DNA of 64,000 bases from contig JAGXFH010000061.1 in the NCBI GenBank assembly GCA_024637315.1, positions 24,772 through 88,771 on the forward strand. Direction: 5' to 3'. The notes under the pieces are model-generated. The model was given only the letters and a program-made list of their open reading frames with translations. It was not told the DNA's origin and ran no database searches. Position numbers and translations under genes: made by a program. Source of the stretch: Brevirhabdus sp. (GTDB taxonomy: Bacteria; Pseudomonadota; Alphaproteobacteria; Rhodobacterales; Rhodobacteraceae). Positions within the stretch are counted from its first letter, which is position 1, and each line of letters opens with the position of its first letter. Of this stretch, positions 34,681 through 43,814 are shown in pieces.

Positions 34681-36656
34681 GCCTCAGGCACGTGTTCGCG
34701 CCGCTGACGCTGCGCCACAACACCCTGCGCAACCGCATCGTCTTCGGCGCGCATACCACCAACATGGCGCAAGACGGCCTGCCCGGCGATCAGCATCTGG
34801 GCTATTACCTGGAACGCGCCAGGGGCGGCGCCGCGATGATCACGGTCGAGCCGATGCCGGTGCATGCCGCCGCGGTTCTGACACGCGGCAATTTTCGCCC
34901 CGGATCGGACGCGGTTATCCCGCATTTCGCCCGGCTGACCGCGGCCTGCAAGGCCGAGGGCGCGGTGATGATCCAGCAGCTTTACCATGTCGGCGCGCAT
35001 GGCGACTGGGACAATTCGTGGCATGCCAACTGGTCCCCTTCGGGCGGGCCAAGCTATCATGACAACGATGGCAGCCACCCGATGACGCCCGATCAGATCG
35101 AAGAAACCATCGAGGCGTTCGTGCAGGCCGCGATCCGCTGCCAGAAGGCCGGGTTCGACGGGGTCGAGGTCTGGGCCGCCTACCACTGCCTGCTCGATCA
35201 GTTCTGGACCGGGTTTTCCAACCAGCGCAGCGACGAATGGGGTGGCAGCCTTGCGAACCGCACCCGGTTCTCGCGCGAGATCCTGCGCCGCATCCGCGCC
35301 GCCTGTGGCGAGGCGTTCATCATCGGGCTGTCGGTCTCGGACGGTGCCGATACCGGCGTCTTGCCCAGCCGCGACGAGATGGTCCGGATCGTCGCCCTGC
35401 ATGACGCCGAGCGGCTGATGGACTACGTCACCGTCGGGGCTGGCAGCTATATCGACTTTCACAAGATCATCCCCAGCTTTCAGTATCCCGAGAACCTTGG
35501 CGCCGATCTGGCCGCGCAGCTGAAAGGCGCAAGGCTGGCCGCCAAGATCATTGCCGAGGCCGGCATCCGCACCCCGGAAAACGCCAACACCGTGCTTGGC
35601 GCGGGCCAGGCCGATCTTGTCTCGATCGTGCGCGGGCAGATCGCCGATCCGTATCTGGTGGCCAAGGCCGGGGCAGGGCGCCCCGAGGACATTCGCGGCT
35701 GCCTGTCGTGCAATCAGCAATGCTGGGGCCGGCGCGGCCGCGACTATTACATCTCGTGCCTGATCAACCCCTCGGTTGGCCACGAATATCTCTGGGGAGG
35801 CGACCGGTTTGTCCTGGCAGAGACCTGCAGATCCGTGCTGGTGGTGGGCGGTGGCCCGGCCGGGCTGGAAGCGGCGCGGGTGGCGGCCGAGCGCGGGCAC
35901 CGCGTCACGCTGGCCGAGGCCAGCGCCGATCTGGGCGGGCAATTCCGGCTGGCGGGGCTGCAACCGCGCCGCGCCCAGATCACCGACCTGATCGACTGGT
36001 ACCGGCGGCAGCTGGACAGGCTGGGGGTCGATCTGCGCTGTAACAGCTATCTGGAGGCCGGCGAGATCGCGGCGTTCGGGGCGGACGCGGTGGTGCTTGC
36101 CACCGGGGCGCAGCCGGACGGCACCGGCTTTCAGAAGGCCCTGCCGCATCTGCCGGGGTTGCCCGGTATCGCCTGCGGCAATGTCTGGTCAGCCGAGGAT
36201 GTGATGCGCCGCGCCGCGCGACCGGGCAGACGCGTCATTGTGCTTGACGAAGGCGGCCACTGGCGCGGGATCGGCACCGCATGGCATCTGGCCGAGGCCG
36301 GGCACGCGGTCACTATCGTCACGCCGGATGCGATGATCGCCAGAGAGTTGACGCGCACCGCCTCGGATGTCCCGGCGCGCCAGCAGCTTGCCCGGCTTGG
36401 CAGCCGCTTCGTGACGGAAAGCGCGATTGCCGAATGGACGGGCGAAGCCGCGCGCGTCGTGTCCTTGCTGACCGGCGAAGAGCAGGTGATCGCCGCCGAC
36501 GCGCTTGTTCTGGCGACCGGCCGCAGGGCCGATCACGACCTGCCCGACAGCCTGCGCGCCATCGGACAACGCCCGATCCTGATCGGTGACGCCAGCGCCC
36601 CGCGCTTTGCCGCCGCCGCCATCCATGACGGCAGGACGACCGGCCTTGCGCTGTAG
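34677..36656 (+). CDS. Second Old-Yellow-Enzyme-type FMN/FAD/[4Fe-4S] oxidoreductase
   Basis: A 659-residue homologue of the first flavoprotein in this operon. It has an OYE barrel ('LRNRIVFGAHTTNMAQDGLP', 'GVEVWAAYHCLLDQFWTGFS'), a complete C-x2-C-x3-C-x11-C iron-sulfur motif starting 'CLSCNQQC', and an FAD region '[20 protein letters not shown]'. It probably oxidises an N-methyl or ring C-N bond and passes electrons through its cofactors. Having two such enzymes with a racemase and a ProC-like reductase suggests stepwise breakdown of a cyclic, methylated amino acid. Starts by ATGA overlap; last gene of the operon. Confidence 0.82.
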   Translation: MSLRHVFAPLTLRHNTLRNRIVFGAHTTNMAQDGLPGDQHLGYYLERARGGAAMITVEPMPVHAAAVLTRGNFRPGSDAVIPHFARLTAACKAEGAVMIQQLYHVGAHGDWDNSWHANWSPSGGPSYHDNDGSHPMTPDQIEETIEAFVQAAIRCQKAGFDGVEVWAAYHCLLDQFWTGFSNQRSDEWGGSLANRTRFSREILRRIRAACGEAFIIGLSVSDGADTGVLPSRDEMVRIVALHDAERLMDYVTVGAGSYIDFHKIIPSFQYPENLGADLAAQLKGARLAAKIIAEAGIRTPENANTVLGAGQADLVSIVRGQIADPYLVAKAGAGRPEDIRGCLSCNQQCWGRRGRDYYISCLINPSVGHEYLWGGDRFVLAETCRSVLVVGGGPAGLEAARVAAERGHRVTLAEASADLGGQFRLAGLQPRRAQITDLIDWYRRQLDRLGVDLRCNSYLEAGEIAAFGADAVVLATGAQPDGTGFQKALPHLPGLPGIACGNVWSAEDVMRRAARPGRRVIVLDEGGHWRGIGTAWHLAEAGHAVTIVTPDAMIARELTRTASDVPARQQLARLGSRFVTESAIAEWTGEAARVVSLLTGEEQVIAADALVLATGRRADHDLPDSLRAIGQRPILIGDASAPRFAAAAIHDGRTTGLAL

Positions 36657-36776
36657 GGTGCTACCAGGGTGTTTCGGTCGTCCTGCCGGAACAATGGGTT
36701 GGCATGAAGGCTGCGGTGCGAACATGCACGGAGTTGCGGGAACCGGACGCCGGTCAAGCCAACCCGAATGCCGGCG

Positions 36777-37463
36777 TCAGGTGACCGTCACCGTCATCGA
36801 GCCCAATCCGTCAGCCGCAATTTCCATCACGTCGCCCTTCACCACGGGGCCGACGCCCGAAGGCGTTCCCGACAGGATCACGTCACCCGGCGCGAGCTCG
36901 AAATACTCGGAAAGATAAGAGATCATTTCCGGCACCTTCCAGATCATCTGGTTCAGGTCGCCTTCCTGACGAAGCTCTCCGTTCACCTTCAGCGTTATGC
37001 TGCCATTCTCAAGGTGACCGATGTCGCTGACCGGATGAACCGGACCGACCGGGGCAGAACGCTCGAACGCCTTGCCGATTTCCCAGGGGCGACCCATCTT
37101 CTTCATCTCGCCCTGCAGATCGCGCCGCGTCATGTCGAGCGACAGCGCATAGCCGTACACATGGTCAAGCGCACTTTCCAACGGGATGTTCTCGCCGCCG
37201 GATTTCAGCATCACCGCGACCTCTACCTCGTGGTGCACATCCGAGGTATGGGGCGGGTAGGGGAACTGGCCGGACGTATCGAGATTGTTGGGATTCTTCT
37301 GGAAGAAGAAGGGCGGATCGCGGTCCGGGTCATGGCCCATCTCGATGGCGTGGGCGGCATAATTTCGGCCGATGCAGTAGACGCGACGCACCGGAAACAG
37401 GGCATCGGTTCCGGCTATTGGCACAGCCACTACGGGTGGCGTTTGGATCGCGTATTGGGCCAT
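36777..37463 (-). CDS. Fumarylacetoacetate hydrolase family protein
   Basis: A 228-residue FAH-fold enzyme: 'RVYCIGRNYAAHAIEMGHDP', metal ligands in 'HHEVEVAVML' (E-x-E), 'YALSLDMTRRDLQGEMKK', and 'GDVILSGTPSGVGPVVKGD'. Such proteins hydrolyse C-C bonds of acylpyruvates or decarboxylate oxaloacetate-type acids. Length matches the acylpyruvase-type members. The start at 37463 follows a good GGAGGA site. It is divergent from the GntR regulator and lies at the edge of the second catabolic block. Confidence 0.88.
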   Translation of the reverse strand: MAQYAIQTPPVVAVPIAGTDALFPVRRVYCIGRNYAAHAIEMGHDPDRDPPFFFQKNPNNLDTSGQFPYPPHTSDVHHEVEVAVMLKSGGENIPLESALDHVYGYALSLDMTRRDLQGEMKKMGRPWEIGKAFERSAPVGPVHPVSDIGHLENGSITLKVNGELRQEGDLNQMIWKVPEMISYLSEYFELAPGDVILSGTPSGVGPVVKGDVMEIAADGLGSMTVTVT

Positions 37464-37554
37464 CGATTCCTCCAATGGGCAAATGTTACAGGAAATCGCA
37501 TAAAGGGTAATCGCATCCAGATCAATCCCGACCAATATTCAGAACCCGAAGAAA

Positions 37555-37613
37555 TCAATTGACTGTCGAAGAGCGCCGCCCCTATGCTTTGGGTGACCAG
37601 GCCAATTGATCAA
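37555..37613. promoter_or_regulatory. Repeated CAATTGA motifs near the GntR start
   Basis: CAATTGA occurs at 37556-37562 (within palindrome TCAATTGA) and 37604-37610 (next to palindrome TTGATCAA at 37606-37613), 48 bp apart. They are candidate regulator sites between the FAH and GntR genes. Confidence 0.35.
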
Positions 37614-38327
37614 CCAAACTGGATGTCAGGTAAAAACGTGCTGATAAGGCCGGAAACAACAGAAGTCGAAGCGGCCACGGCGACGCTTTTGGCGTTCATC
37701 GAGGACGGGGGCTATGTGCCCGGCGACCGGTTGCCGTCCGAGCGCGATCTTATCGTCCGCTTCGGAATGACGCGGTCAACGTTGCGAAAGGCGCTTGAAG
37801 CGCTGGAGCGGGACGGCCGGATCTGGCGTCATGTCGGCAAGGGCACATTCGTGGCGGCGCATAGCGGCGCGGGATCGCTTGGGCTTCTGGCCGATTTGAG
37901 CCTTCAGGTCAGCCCGTTTCACCTGATGCGGGCCCGCCTGTCGCTTGAACCCGCGATTGCGCGGGAATCCGCGATCAGTGCCACCGACGAGGCTGTGACG
38001 CGGATCAAGCTGGCGCGGGATCGGGCTGCGCAGGCCCCGACATGGGACGATTACGAGGCGCAGGACGATCTTTTCCACCGCTCCGTGGCCGAGGCCACGG
38101 GGAATGCTCTGTTATTGTCGCTGTTCGACCATCTGAACCAGGTGCGCCGGGCGGTGGCCTGGCAAACCGTGGTCCGGGACTCGGTGCGCCCGTCGCGAGA
38201 GCATCCGAGTTTTGCAGAGCATGACAAGATCGTCAAAGCCATCGAGGCGCGTGACCCCGGTGCGGCCCATATCGCGATGCGAGAGCATCTGGGATCTGTG
38301 TCGGCGCGGCTGTTCGGTGAGGTTTGA
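37584..38327 (+). CDS. GntR/FadR-family regulator
   Basis: A 247-residue regulator. The winged helix is 'GGYVPGDRLPSERDLIVRFG' through 'MTRSTLRKALEALERDGRIW', and the C-terminal FCD domain has the metal or ligand residues in 'QDDLFHRSVAEATGN' and 'FAEHDKIVKAIEARD'. FCD regulators sense organic acids. It sits between the divergent FAH gene and the ABC transporter operon, so it probably controls both. ATG 37623 is an alternative start that would place both CAATTGA motifs upstream. Confidence 0.88.
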   Translation: MLWVTRPIDQPNWMSGKNVLIRPETTEVEAATATLLAFIEDGGYVPGDRLPSERDLIVRFGMTRSTLRKALEALERDGRIWRHVGKGTFVAAHSGAGSLGLLADLSLQVSPFHLMRARLSLEPAIARESAISATDEAVTRIKLARDRAAQAPTWDDYEAQDDLFHRSVAEATGNALLLSLFDHLNQVRRAVAWQTVVRDSVRPSREHPSFAEHDKIVKAIEARDPGAAHIAMREHLGSVSARLFGEV

Positions 38328-38419
38328 CGAGGCAGGAGTCGCGGCGGGCAAAGCAGACTCAAGCAGCGTGTGCGAGTTGCAATCAAGTTCATGCAGTTGT
38401 TTTCTCAGGGAGGAGAATC

Positions 38420-39382
38420 ATGAAAAACTGGCTTAGAAAATTTACGGCGGGCGTATTTGCCATCGGCATCTGCGCGACGGCCGCGCAGGCGGACACGATC
38501 CGCATAGCACTGGCCGAAACCCCTTCGGACGAGATGGCCGCGTTCTTTGTCGCGCTTGATCGCGCGAAAGCGAATGGGCTGGACTATGAATGGACTGCCT
38601 TTTCGGACGAAGAACTGGCGATCCAGGCTGTTCTGAGCGGGCAGATGGATATCGGGTTCGGCACCCCCTATGCGGCCATGCAGCGCTCCAAGGCGCCGCT
38701 TCGCATCATCTTTCAGCTGACGAAGCTGAAATTCTTTCCGGTGACGTCGAAGAAATACGAGACACTGGAAGATCTGGACGGCCAGCCGATCCTGCTGCAT
38801 TCACGTGGTGGCGGCACCGACTCGATTGCCAATGTCATCGAAGAGAAAGTGGGCATCAAGTTCGGCGAGCGGTCGTATGTGCCGGGCTCGGCCAATCGTG
38901 TCGTCGCCCTGATCGCCGGTCAGGCCGATGCGACGATCATCGATCTGTCCAACAAGAACAAGATGATGGAGCAGGCCCCTGACCAGTTCAATGTTCTGCC
39001 GATGTTCGAGGTGGACGCCAGCGACGAGGCGCTTTTCGCCAACCTGGACTGGATCCAGGCCAACGAGGACGATGTGCAGATTTTCGTGAATGCGCTGCTG
39101 AGCGTCTGGCAGGACATGGCCGAGGATCCCACGATCATCAGCAGTGAAACCGATCCCGACGGCCCGATCGGCCAATTGCCGAAGGAGATTCTTGACGGGC
39201 TGGACGAATTCTATGCCAATGCTGTCGAAGGTGGGGTCTATGATCCGAACGGCGGGGGACGCAAGGCGGCCGCGGCCGATATGGAATGGTACACCGAGGC
39301 AGGCCAGCTGGAAGGCGATCCGGCCAGCCTGAACATCGAGGACTTCTGGTACCTTGTGCCGCTGGACGCAGCAATGAACTGA
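38420..39382 (+). CDS. NitT/TauT-type ABC transporter substrate-binding protein
   Basis: A 320-residue periplasmic binding protein with a Sec signal peptide to 'ATAAQA' (about residue 24). The pattern 'TIRIALAETPSDEMAAFFVA', 'EELAIQAVLSGQMDIGFGTP' and 'LEDLDGQPILLHSRGGGTDS' is of the NMT1/TauA group (thiamine precursor, taurine, nitrate, riboflavin). The ligand is unknown. AGGGAGGAG lies just upstream of ATG 38420. A 13-bp hairpin follows the gene before the first permease. Confidence 0.82.
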   Translation: MKNWLRKFTAGVFAIGICATAAQADTIRIALAETPSDEMAAFFVALDRAKANGLDYEWTAFSDEELAIQAVLSGQMDIGFGTPYAAMQRSKAPLRIIFQLTKLKFFPVTSKKYETLEDLDGQPILLHSRGGGTDSIANVIEEKVGIKFGERSYVPGSANRVVALIAGQADATIIDLSNKNKMMEQAPDQFNVLPMFEVDASDEALFANLDWIQANEDDVQIFVNALLSVWQDMAEDPTIISSETDPDGPIGQLPKEILDGLDEFYANAVEGGVYDPNGGGRKAAAADMEWYTEAGQLEGDPASLNIEDFWYLVPLDAAMN

Positions 39383-39392
39383 AACGGACGAA

Positions 39393-39423
39393 GGGGCACC
39401 GCCAGACGACTGGCCGGTGCCCC
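39393..39423 (+). terminator. Intercistronic hairpin after the binding-protein gene
   Basis: GGGGCACCG-CCAG (39393-39405) pairs with CTGG-C-CGGTGCCCC (39410-39423) around loop ACGA, with one bulged C. No U-tract follows, so it may raise binding-protein output by mRNA stabilisation or partial termination. Confidence 0.6.
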
Positions 39424-39455
39424 ATCGTCACTAGCAGGTTTCCGGGGTCGTTCTG

Positions 39456-40217
39456 ATGTCCAACCGATCAATGTATTTGAAACTGCTGTCCGCAGTTATC
39501 GTCTTTGGCGCTTGGGAAATCGCCGGGCGGATACCGGTAAGCTATGCCTTCCCGACCTTTATCGAGTCGATGGTGGCGCTTGCGCAGATGACCTTTGACG
39601 GAACGCTCTTCACGGCCTATGGCGAGACGCTGAGACCGCTGATCATCGGCGTTGCGATCTCTGCATTCATCGGCATCGCGATGGGTCTTTGGATCGGGCT
39701 CAGCAATTGGTTCGATTGGTTGTTCTCGCCGATCTTCATCGTCATGCAGGCCGCACCGCTTGCGGCATTGATCCCGCTTCTGGTCATGGCCTACGGGATC
39801 GGGCTTACCTCGAAGGTCTTCGTGATCTGCATCATGGCCATGCCTGTCATTGTACTGAACACGGCCAGCGCAGTGCGCAATACGCCGTCGTCGATCAAGG
39901 AAATGGCGCGATCGTTCATGGGCAGCGATCTGGAGATTCTGCTGAAGATCATCATACCCGCGGCGTCGCCGGTGATCTTTTCGGGTCTGAGGCTTGGCGT
40001 ATCGGCCGGGTTCATCGGCGCGATCCTGGCAGAGCTCAAGATCACCCCTACCGGCGTTGGAGACATCATCACCTTTAGCCGCTCCATCGCAGATTATCCC
40101 AGTATGTATGCTGCAATCTTCTCGATCATCCTTCTGGCGGTTCTGTTCTTGAACCTGTTGGAAAGGCTTGAGAATCTTCTTTTCGAAGGGAACAACCGTG
40201 GTTATGTCTCAGACTAA
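39456..40217 (+). CDS. ABC transporter permease 1
   Basis: A 253-residue inner-membrane permease of the SsuC/TauC type with about six segments. The cytoplasmic coupling loop is 'EMARSFMGSDLEILLKIIIP' followed by 'GLRLGVSAGFIGAILAELKI'. It overlaps the ATPase start by 14 bp and shares only family-level similarity with the second permease of this operon. Confidence 0.85.
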   Translation: MSNRSMYLKLLSAVIVFGAWEIAGRIPVSYAFPTFIESMVALAQMTFDGTLFTAYGETLRPLIIGVAISAFIGIAMGLWIGLSNWFDWLFSPIFIVMQAAPLAALIPLLVMAYGIGLTSKVFVICIMAMPVIVLNTASAVRNTPSSIKEMARSFMGSDLEILLKIIIPAASPVIFSGLRLGVSAGFIGAILAELKITPTGVGDIITFSRSIADYPSMYAAIFSIILLAVLFLNLLERLENLLFEGNNRGYVSD

Positions 40218-41004
40218 GGGCGCCTTTGCCAAAGCAGACCCGCTGTCGGGTGAAAACGCTGTTACGGCCCACAAGATTTCCAAGTCCTACGGCGATGTGG
40301 AGGCTTTGAAGAACCTGACGCTGGAGTTTCCGCGCGGTCAGCTGACATCGCTGCTTGGCCCGTCCGGCTGCGGCAAGACAACCCTGTTGAAGATCATCGC
40401 GGGCCTGCTGGACCCCACTTCAGGAGAGGTCAAGGTCAACGGCAAGACGGTTACCGGCCCCGGCCCCGACCGGGCCTTCGTCTTTCAGGATTTCGCCCTG
40501 CTGCCTTGGGCCAGCGTGATCCGGAACGTCGCGTTCGGTCTCGAATTGCGCGGAATGGCGAAGTCGGAGAGAGAGGCGATTGCCGCGAAATATATCCGCG
40601 ACGTCGGCCTGGCGGGGTTCGAGAAAAGCTATCCGCATGAATTGTCCGGCGGCATGCGCCAGCGCGTCGGCCTTGCGCGTGCGCTGGCGGTGGATGCGCA
40701 GGTTCTGCTGATGGACGAACCGTTTTCAGCGGTCGACGAACAGACCCGCCGGAAGTTCCAGGAGGATCTGCTTTCGCTGGTTCAAAACGAGAACAAGACT
40801 TTCATTTTCGTGACCCACTCCATCGAGGAAGCCGTCTACGTTTCCGACCAGATCGCGATCCTGCTGCCACGACCGAGCCGGGTGCACGAGATCATCCGCC
40901 CCGGCGGGTTCCGTGAGAAGGGTGTCGACAACATCCGACGAGACCCGGAATATCTGGATATCGTGGACGAGATCTGGGCCTCTCTTCGCAGCTACGTCGA
41001 ATAG
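40204..41004 (+). CDS. ABC transporter ATP-binding protein
   Basis: A 266-residue ATPase: Walker A 'GPSGCGKTTLLK', Q-loop 'VFQDFALLPWASV', signature 'ELSGGMRQRVGLARAL', Walker B '[13 protein letters not shown]', H-loop 'FIFVTHS'. It is of the nitrate/taurine (SsuB/TauB) type. ATG 40204 gives the usual N-terminus. It powers both neighbouring permeases. Confidence 0.9.
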   Translation: MSQTKGAFAKADPLSGENAVTAHKISKSYGDVEALKNLTLEFPRGQLTSLLGPSGCGKTTLLKIIAGLLDPTSGEVKVNGKTVTGPGPDRAFVFQDFALLPWASVIRNVAFGLELRGMAKSEREAIAAKYIRDVGLAGFEKSYPHELSGGMRQRVGLARALAVDAQVLLMDEPFSAVDEQTRRKFQEDLLSLVQNENKTFIFVTHSIEEAVYVSDQIAILLPRPSRVHEIIRPGGFREKGVDNIRRDPEYLDIVDEIWASLRSYVE

Positions 41005-41015
41005 GGAGAGGAAAG

Positions 41016-41768
41016 ATGAAGGTTTACGGCTATCACCTTCCGGCCATGTCCTCGTTGATCCTGTGGGGCATTCTTTGGGAAATCGTCGGCCGATCCGGCC
41101 TGACGTTCTTCATTCCCCCGTTCTCGGAAGTCATCGGCACGCTTTTCGTCATCATCGGAACCCCGGCCTTCATCAAGGCGCTGTCGGAAACCGCCTATGC
41201 GTTCTTCGCGGGCGTGTTCTTTGCCGTCAGCATCGGGATTCCGGTCGGGATCCTGATGGGCAAGAACCGCCTGATCGACGAACTTCTGTTGCCGTGGGTG
41301 AACATGTTTCTGAGCGCGCCACTGACGGCACTGGTGCCGGTGCTGATGGTGCTGTTCGGGTTCGGAATGAAATCCATCATCATAACAACCACGCTGTTCG
41401 CGATATGGATCATCATCCTGAACGCCAGGGCCGGTGTCCGGCAGATTGATCGGTCGATGGTCGAGATGGCCCGCAGCTTCGGGGCCAAGCCGCTTGACGC
41501 GTTCTTCAAGATCTATTTCTGGGCGGCGCTGCCAGAGATTCTGGGCGGCGTCCGGATCGGGGTGATCCGGGGGGTCAAGGGTGTCATCATCGGGCAACTG
41601 CTGATTTCCATCGTGGGCTTCGGCGCCTTGTTCGAGCTGTATTCCACCAACTTCCTGATGAAACACTTCTGGGCGGTTCTGATCGTGCTGTTCGCAATGG
41701 CTTTCGCGCTGTCAGAGGTTCTTGCCTATCTCGAGCGGCGCGTGGCCTATTATGCGGCCAAGAGGTGA
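41016..41768 (+). CDS. ABC transporter permease 2
   Basis: A 250-residue inner-membrane permease with coupling loop 'EMARSFGAKPLDAFFKIYFW' and 'GGVRIGVIRGVKGVIIGQLL'. The presence of two distinct permeases around one ATPase implies a heterodimeric channel, unlike the homodimers usual for taurine and sulfonate importers. Preceded by a GGGAGAGGAAAG site. Confidence 0.85.
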   Translation: MKVYGYHLPAMSSLILWGILWEIVGRSGLTFFIPPFSEVIGTLFVIIGTPAFIKALSETAYAFFAGVFFAVSIGIPVGILMGKNRLIDELLLPWVNMFLSAPLTALVPVLMVLFGFGMKSIIITTTLFAIWIIILNARAGVRQIDRSMVEMARSFGAKPLDAFFKIYFWAALPEILGGVRIGVIRGVKGVIIGQLLISIVGFGALFELYSTNFLMKHFWAVLIVLFAMAFALSEVLAYLERRVAYYAAKR

Positions 41769-41895
41769 CCTGACCGGGCAGGCGCGATTTCTGTTCAATG
41801 ATCACGCCTCGTGTCCAAGATACTAGATTGGTTGGTATTGATCTTGTTTAGATCCTGATGTAGAAAACCGTAACGCTTCAACTGGGAGGTCAGAA

Positions 41896-41928
41896 GTGCC
41901 CAATTACATGCTTCTGGCTTTGCCGTGA
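41896..41928 (+). other. Possible 10-residue leader peptide upstream of the decarboxylase-like gene
   Basis: GTG 41896 follows GGAGGT and encodes a 10-residue peptide (VPNYMLLALP) whose TGA overlaps the next gene's GTG start (GTGA). It may couple translation; alternatively it is chance. Confidence 0.3.
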
Positions 41929-42956
41929 CCGATACGATAGCCGTTGGCGCGGCCGATATCCGCAACGGCACACTGTCGCTGAGCCTAGCCAGTTGGGACC
42001 ATGACAGGATCATGGCGCTGCATGATGGGCGCGTGACGATCCCCGGCGTGGCGCTGGAAAGCGTCACCAGGCCGACCTCCGACCTGTTTCCGCTGGCGGT
42101 CACGACCGCGCCCTATGACATCACCGAGATGTCGATCTCCAGCTACATCCTGCAAGTTTCGCGCGGCGAGGGGGCGTATATCGCGATCCCGGCTTTCGTC
42201 AGCCGCGCCTTTCGACACTCTGGGTTCTTCGCACGCGCGGGGTCCGGGGTGACAAGTCCGGCGGATCTTGCCGGGCGCAGGATCGGCGTGCCGGAATACC
42301 AGATGACCGCCGCGTTGTGGATGCGGGGCTTGCTTGGCGACGACTATGGTGTGGACACCACCGGCGTGCATTGGCGCACCGGCGCGCTGGACGAGGGCAT
42401 CCGGCGCGAGCGGCTGGACCTGGACCTGCCGGACGGCATGGTGGTCGAGCCGATCAACGACGGCGAGACGTTGCAGGACCTGCTGCTTCGCGGCGAGATC
42501 GACGGGCTGCTTGCGCCAAAGCCGCCAAGGGCCTTTCTGGACGGTAACCCGGATCTGGTCCGCCTTTTTCCGGATTTCGAGGCAACAGAGGCAGAGTATC
42601 ACCGTCGCACCGGCTTCTTTCCGATCATGCATTTGATCGGCATTCGGAAAACCGTCGCCGAGGCGCATCCGTGGTTGCCCAAAGCCCTCTATGACGGGTT
42701 CGTCGCTGCCCGCAATCTGGCGCTTGAAAGACTGCACGCGGTCTGGATGGGCAATGCCAACCGGCTTTCCCTGCCTTGGTTGGGGGCCTCGATGGAAAGG
42801 ACCTTGTCGGTGCTGGGCCGAGACTACTGGAGCTACGGCGTCAGGGCCAACCGCGCCGAACTGGACGCGGTCTGCCGCTATTCGGTCGAGCAGCATCTGG
42901 CCAAGACCAGGGTCCCCGTCGAAGATCTTTTCCACCCTTCGGTTCTGGAGACCTGA
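41925..42956 (+). CDS. 4,5-dihydroxyphthalate decarboxylase-like protein
   Basis: A 343-residue protein with the Pht5-family pattern: 'TLSLSLASWDHDRIMALHDG', 'YDITEMSISSYILQVSRGEG', 'DLAGRRIGVPEYQMTAALWM' and 'RTGFFPIMHLIGIRKTVAEA'. The fold is that of a periplasmic binding protein but there is no signal peptide. Members are annotated as 4,5-dihydroxyphthalate decarboxylase, though many are of unproven activity. The start is GTG 41925 with no ribosome-binding site of its own. It lies between an ABC transporter and a TauE-like exporter. Confidence 0.78.
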   Translation: MTDTIAVGAADIRNGTLSLSLASWDHDRIMALHDGRVTIPGVALESVTRPTSDLFPLAVTTAPYDITEMSISSYILQVSRGEGAYIAIPAFVSRAFRHSGFFARAGSGVTSPADLAGRRIGVPEYQMTAALWMRGLLGDDYGVDTTGVHWRTGALDEGIRRERLDLDLPDGMVVEPINDGETLQDLLLRGEIDGLLAPKPPRAFLDGNPDLVRLFPDFEATEAEYHRRTGFFPIMHLIGIRKTVAEAHPWLPKALYDGFVAARNLALERLHAVWMGNANRLSLPWLGASMERTLSVLGRDYWSYGVRANRAELDAVCRYSVEQHLAKTRVPVEDLFHPSVLET

Positions 42957-42957
42957 G

Positions 42958-43737
42958 GTGGCGCTGGACATCTTCACCGCCGGGCTTGGCTGGACCGTCA
43001 CCCTTGTCCTGCTTGCTGTCAGTCTTGCAAGCTCGTTCATCACAGCTGCGTTCGGAATTGGCGGCGGCGCGATAATGCTTGCGGTTCTGGCGACGCTGCT
43101 TCCGGCGGCGGCGATCATTCCCGTGCACGGTCTGGTCCAGCTTGGATCCAACGCCGGCCGCGCGGGGATCCTGCTGCGGCATTTGCACCCCGGCGTGATG
43201 GTTCCATTCCTGATCGGGGCAGTCATCGGAGTGGCCATGGGAAGTGCGCTGTTCGTACAACTGGAGCCTGCCCACATTCAAATCGGCGTCGGCCTGTTCA
43301 TCCTGTGGAGCATCGTCTCGCGCCCGCCCGCCTTCATGCGCCAGTCCGCCGCCTATGCCGGCGGATTTTCGAGCTTTCTGACGATGTTTTTCGGCGGCAC
43401 AGGCCCTTTTGTGGCGGCCTATGTCAAGACATTGCAGCTTGACCGCCTGTCGCATGTCGCAACCCAGGCGACACTGATGACGCTTCAGCATCTGCTCAAG
43501 ACCATCGCATTCGGATTGCTGGGTTTCGCATTCTCGCAATGGGCGGGACTTCTGGTTCTGCTGATCGTGGCCGGATTCCTCGGAACCATCCTTGGCCGGC
43601 AGGTGCTGACAAGGATCAATGAGCGGCAGTTCAGGCTGGTGCTGAGTGCCATCCTTGGGGTGCTTGCGCTGCGGCTGATCTATGCAGGGGCTGCCGACAT
43701 GATCGGGCAGAGGTTTGGGGAGGGCTCCGGAGTTTAG
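42958..43737 (+). CDS. TauE/SafE family membrane transporter
   Basis: A 259-residue membrane protein with about eight segments and the two family motifs 'ITAAFGIGGGAIMLAVLATL' and 'FLTMFFGGTGPFVAAYVKTL'. The family (DUF81) exports sulfite or sulfoacetate or moves other organic anions. The GTG at 42958 is one base after the previous stop, showing coupling with the decarboxylase-like gene. Confidence 0.87.
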   Translation: MALDIFTAGLGWTVTLVLLAVSLASSFITAAFGIGGGAIMLAVLATLLPAAAIIPVHGLVQLGSNAGRAGILLRHLHPGVMVPFLIGAVIGVAMGSALFVQLEPAHIQIGVGLFILWSIVSRPPAFMRQSAAYAGGFSSFLTMFFGGTGPFVAAYVKTLQLDRLSHVATQATLMTLQHLLKTIAFGLLGFAFSQWAGLLVLLIVAGFLGTILGRQVLTRINERQFRLVLSAILGVLALRLIYAGAADMIGQRFGEGSGV

Positions 43738-43814
43738 CAGCAAGATCGTAACCCGTGAGGAATGCGCAGCCATCCGGGACTGAAAAATGAAAGCGCGCCA
43801 ACTAGGAGGATAAA

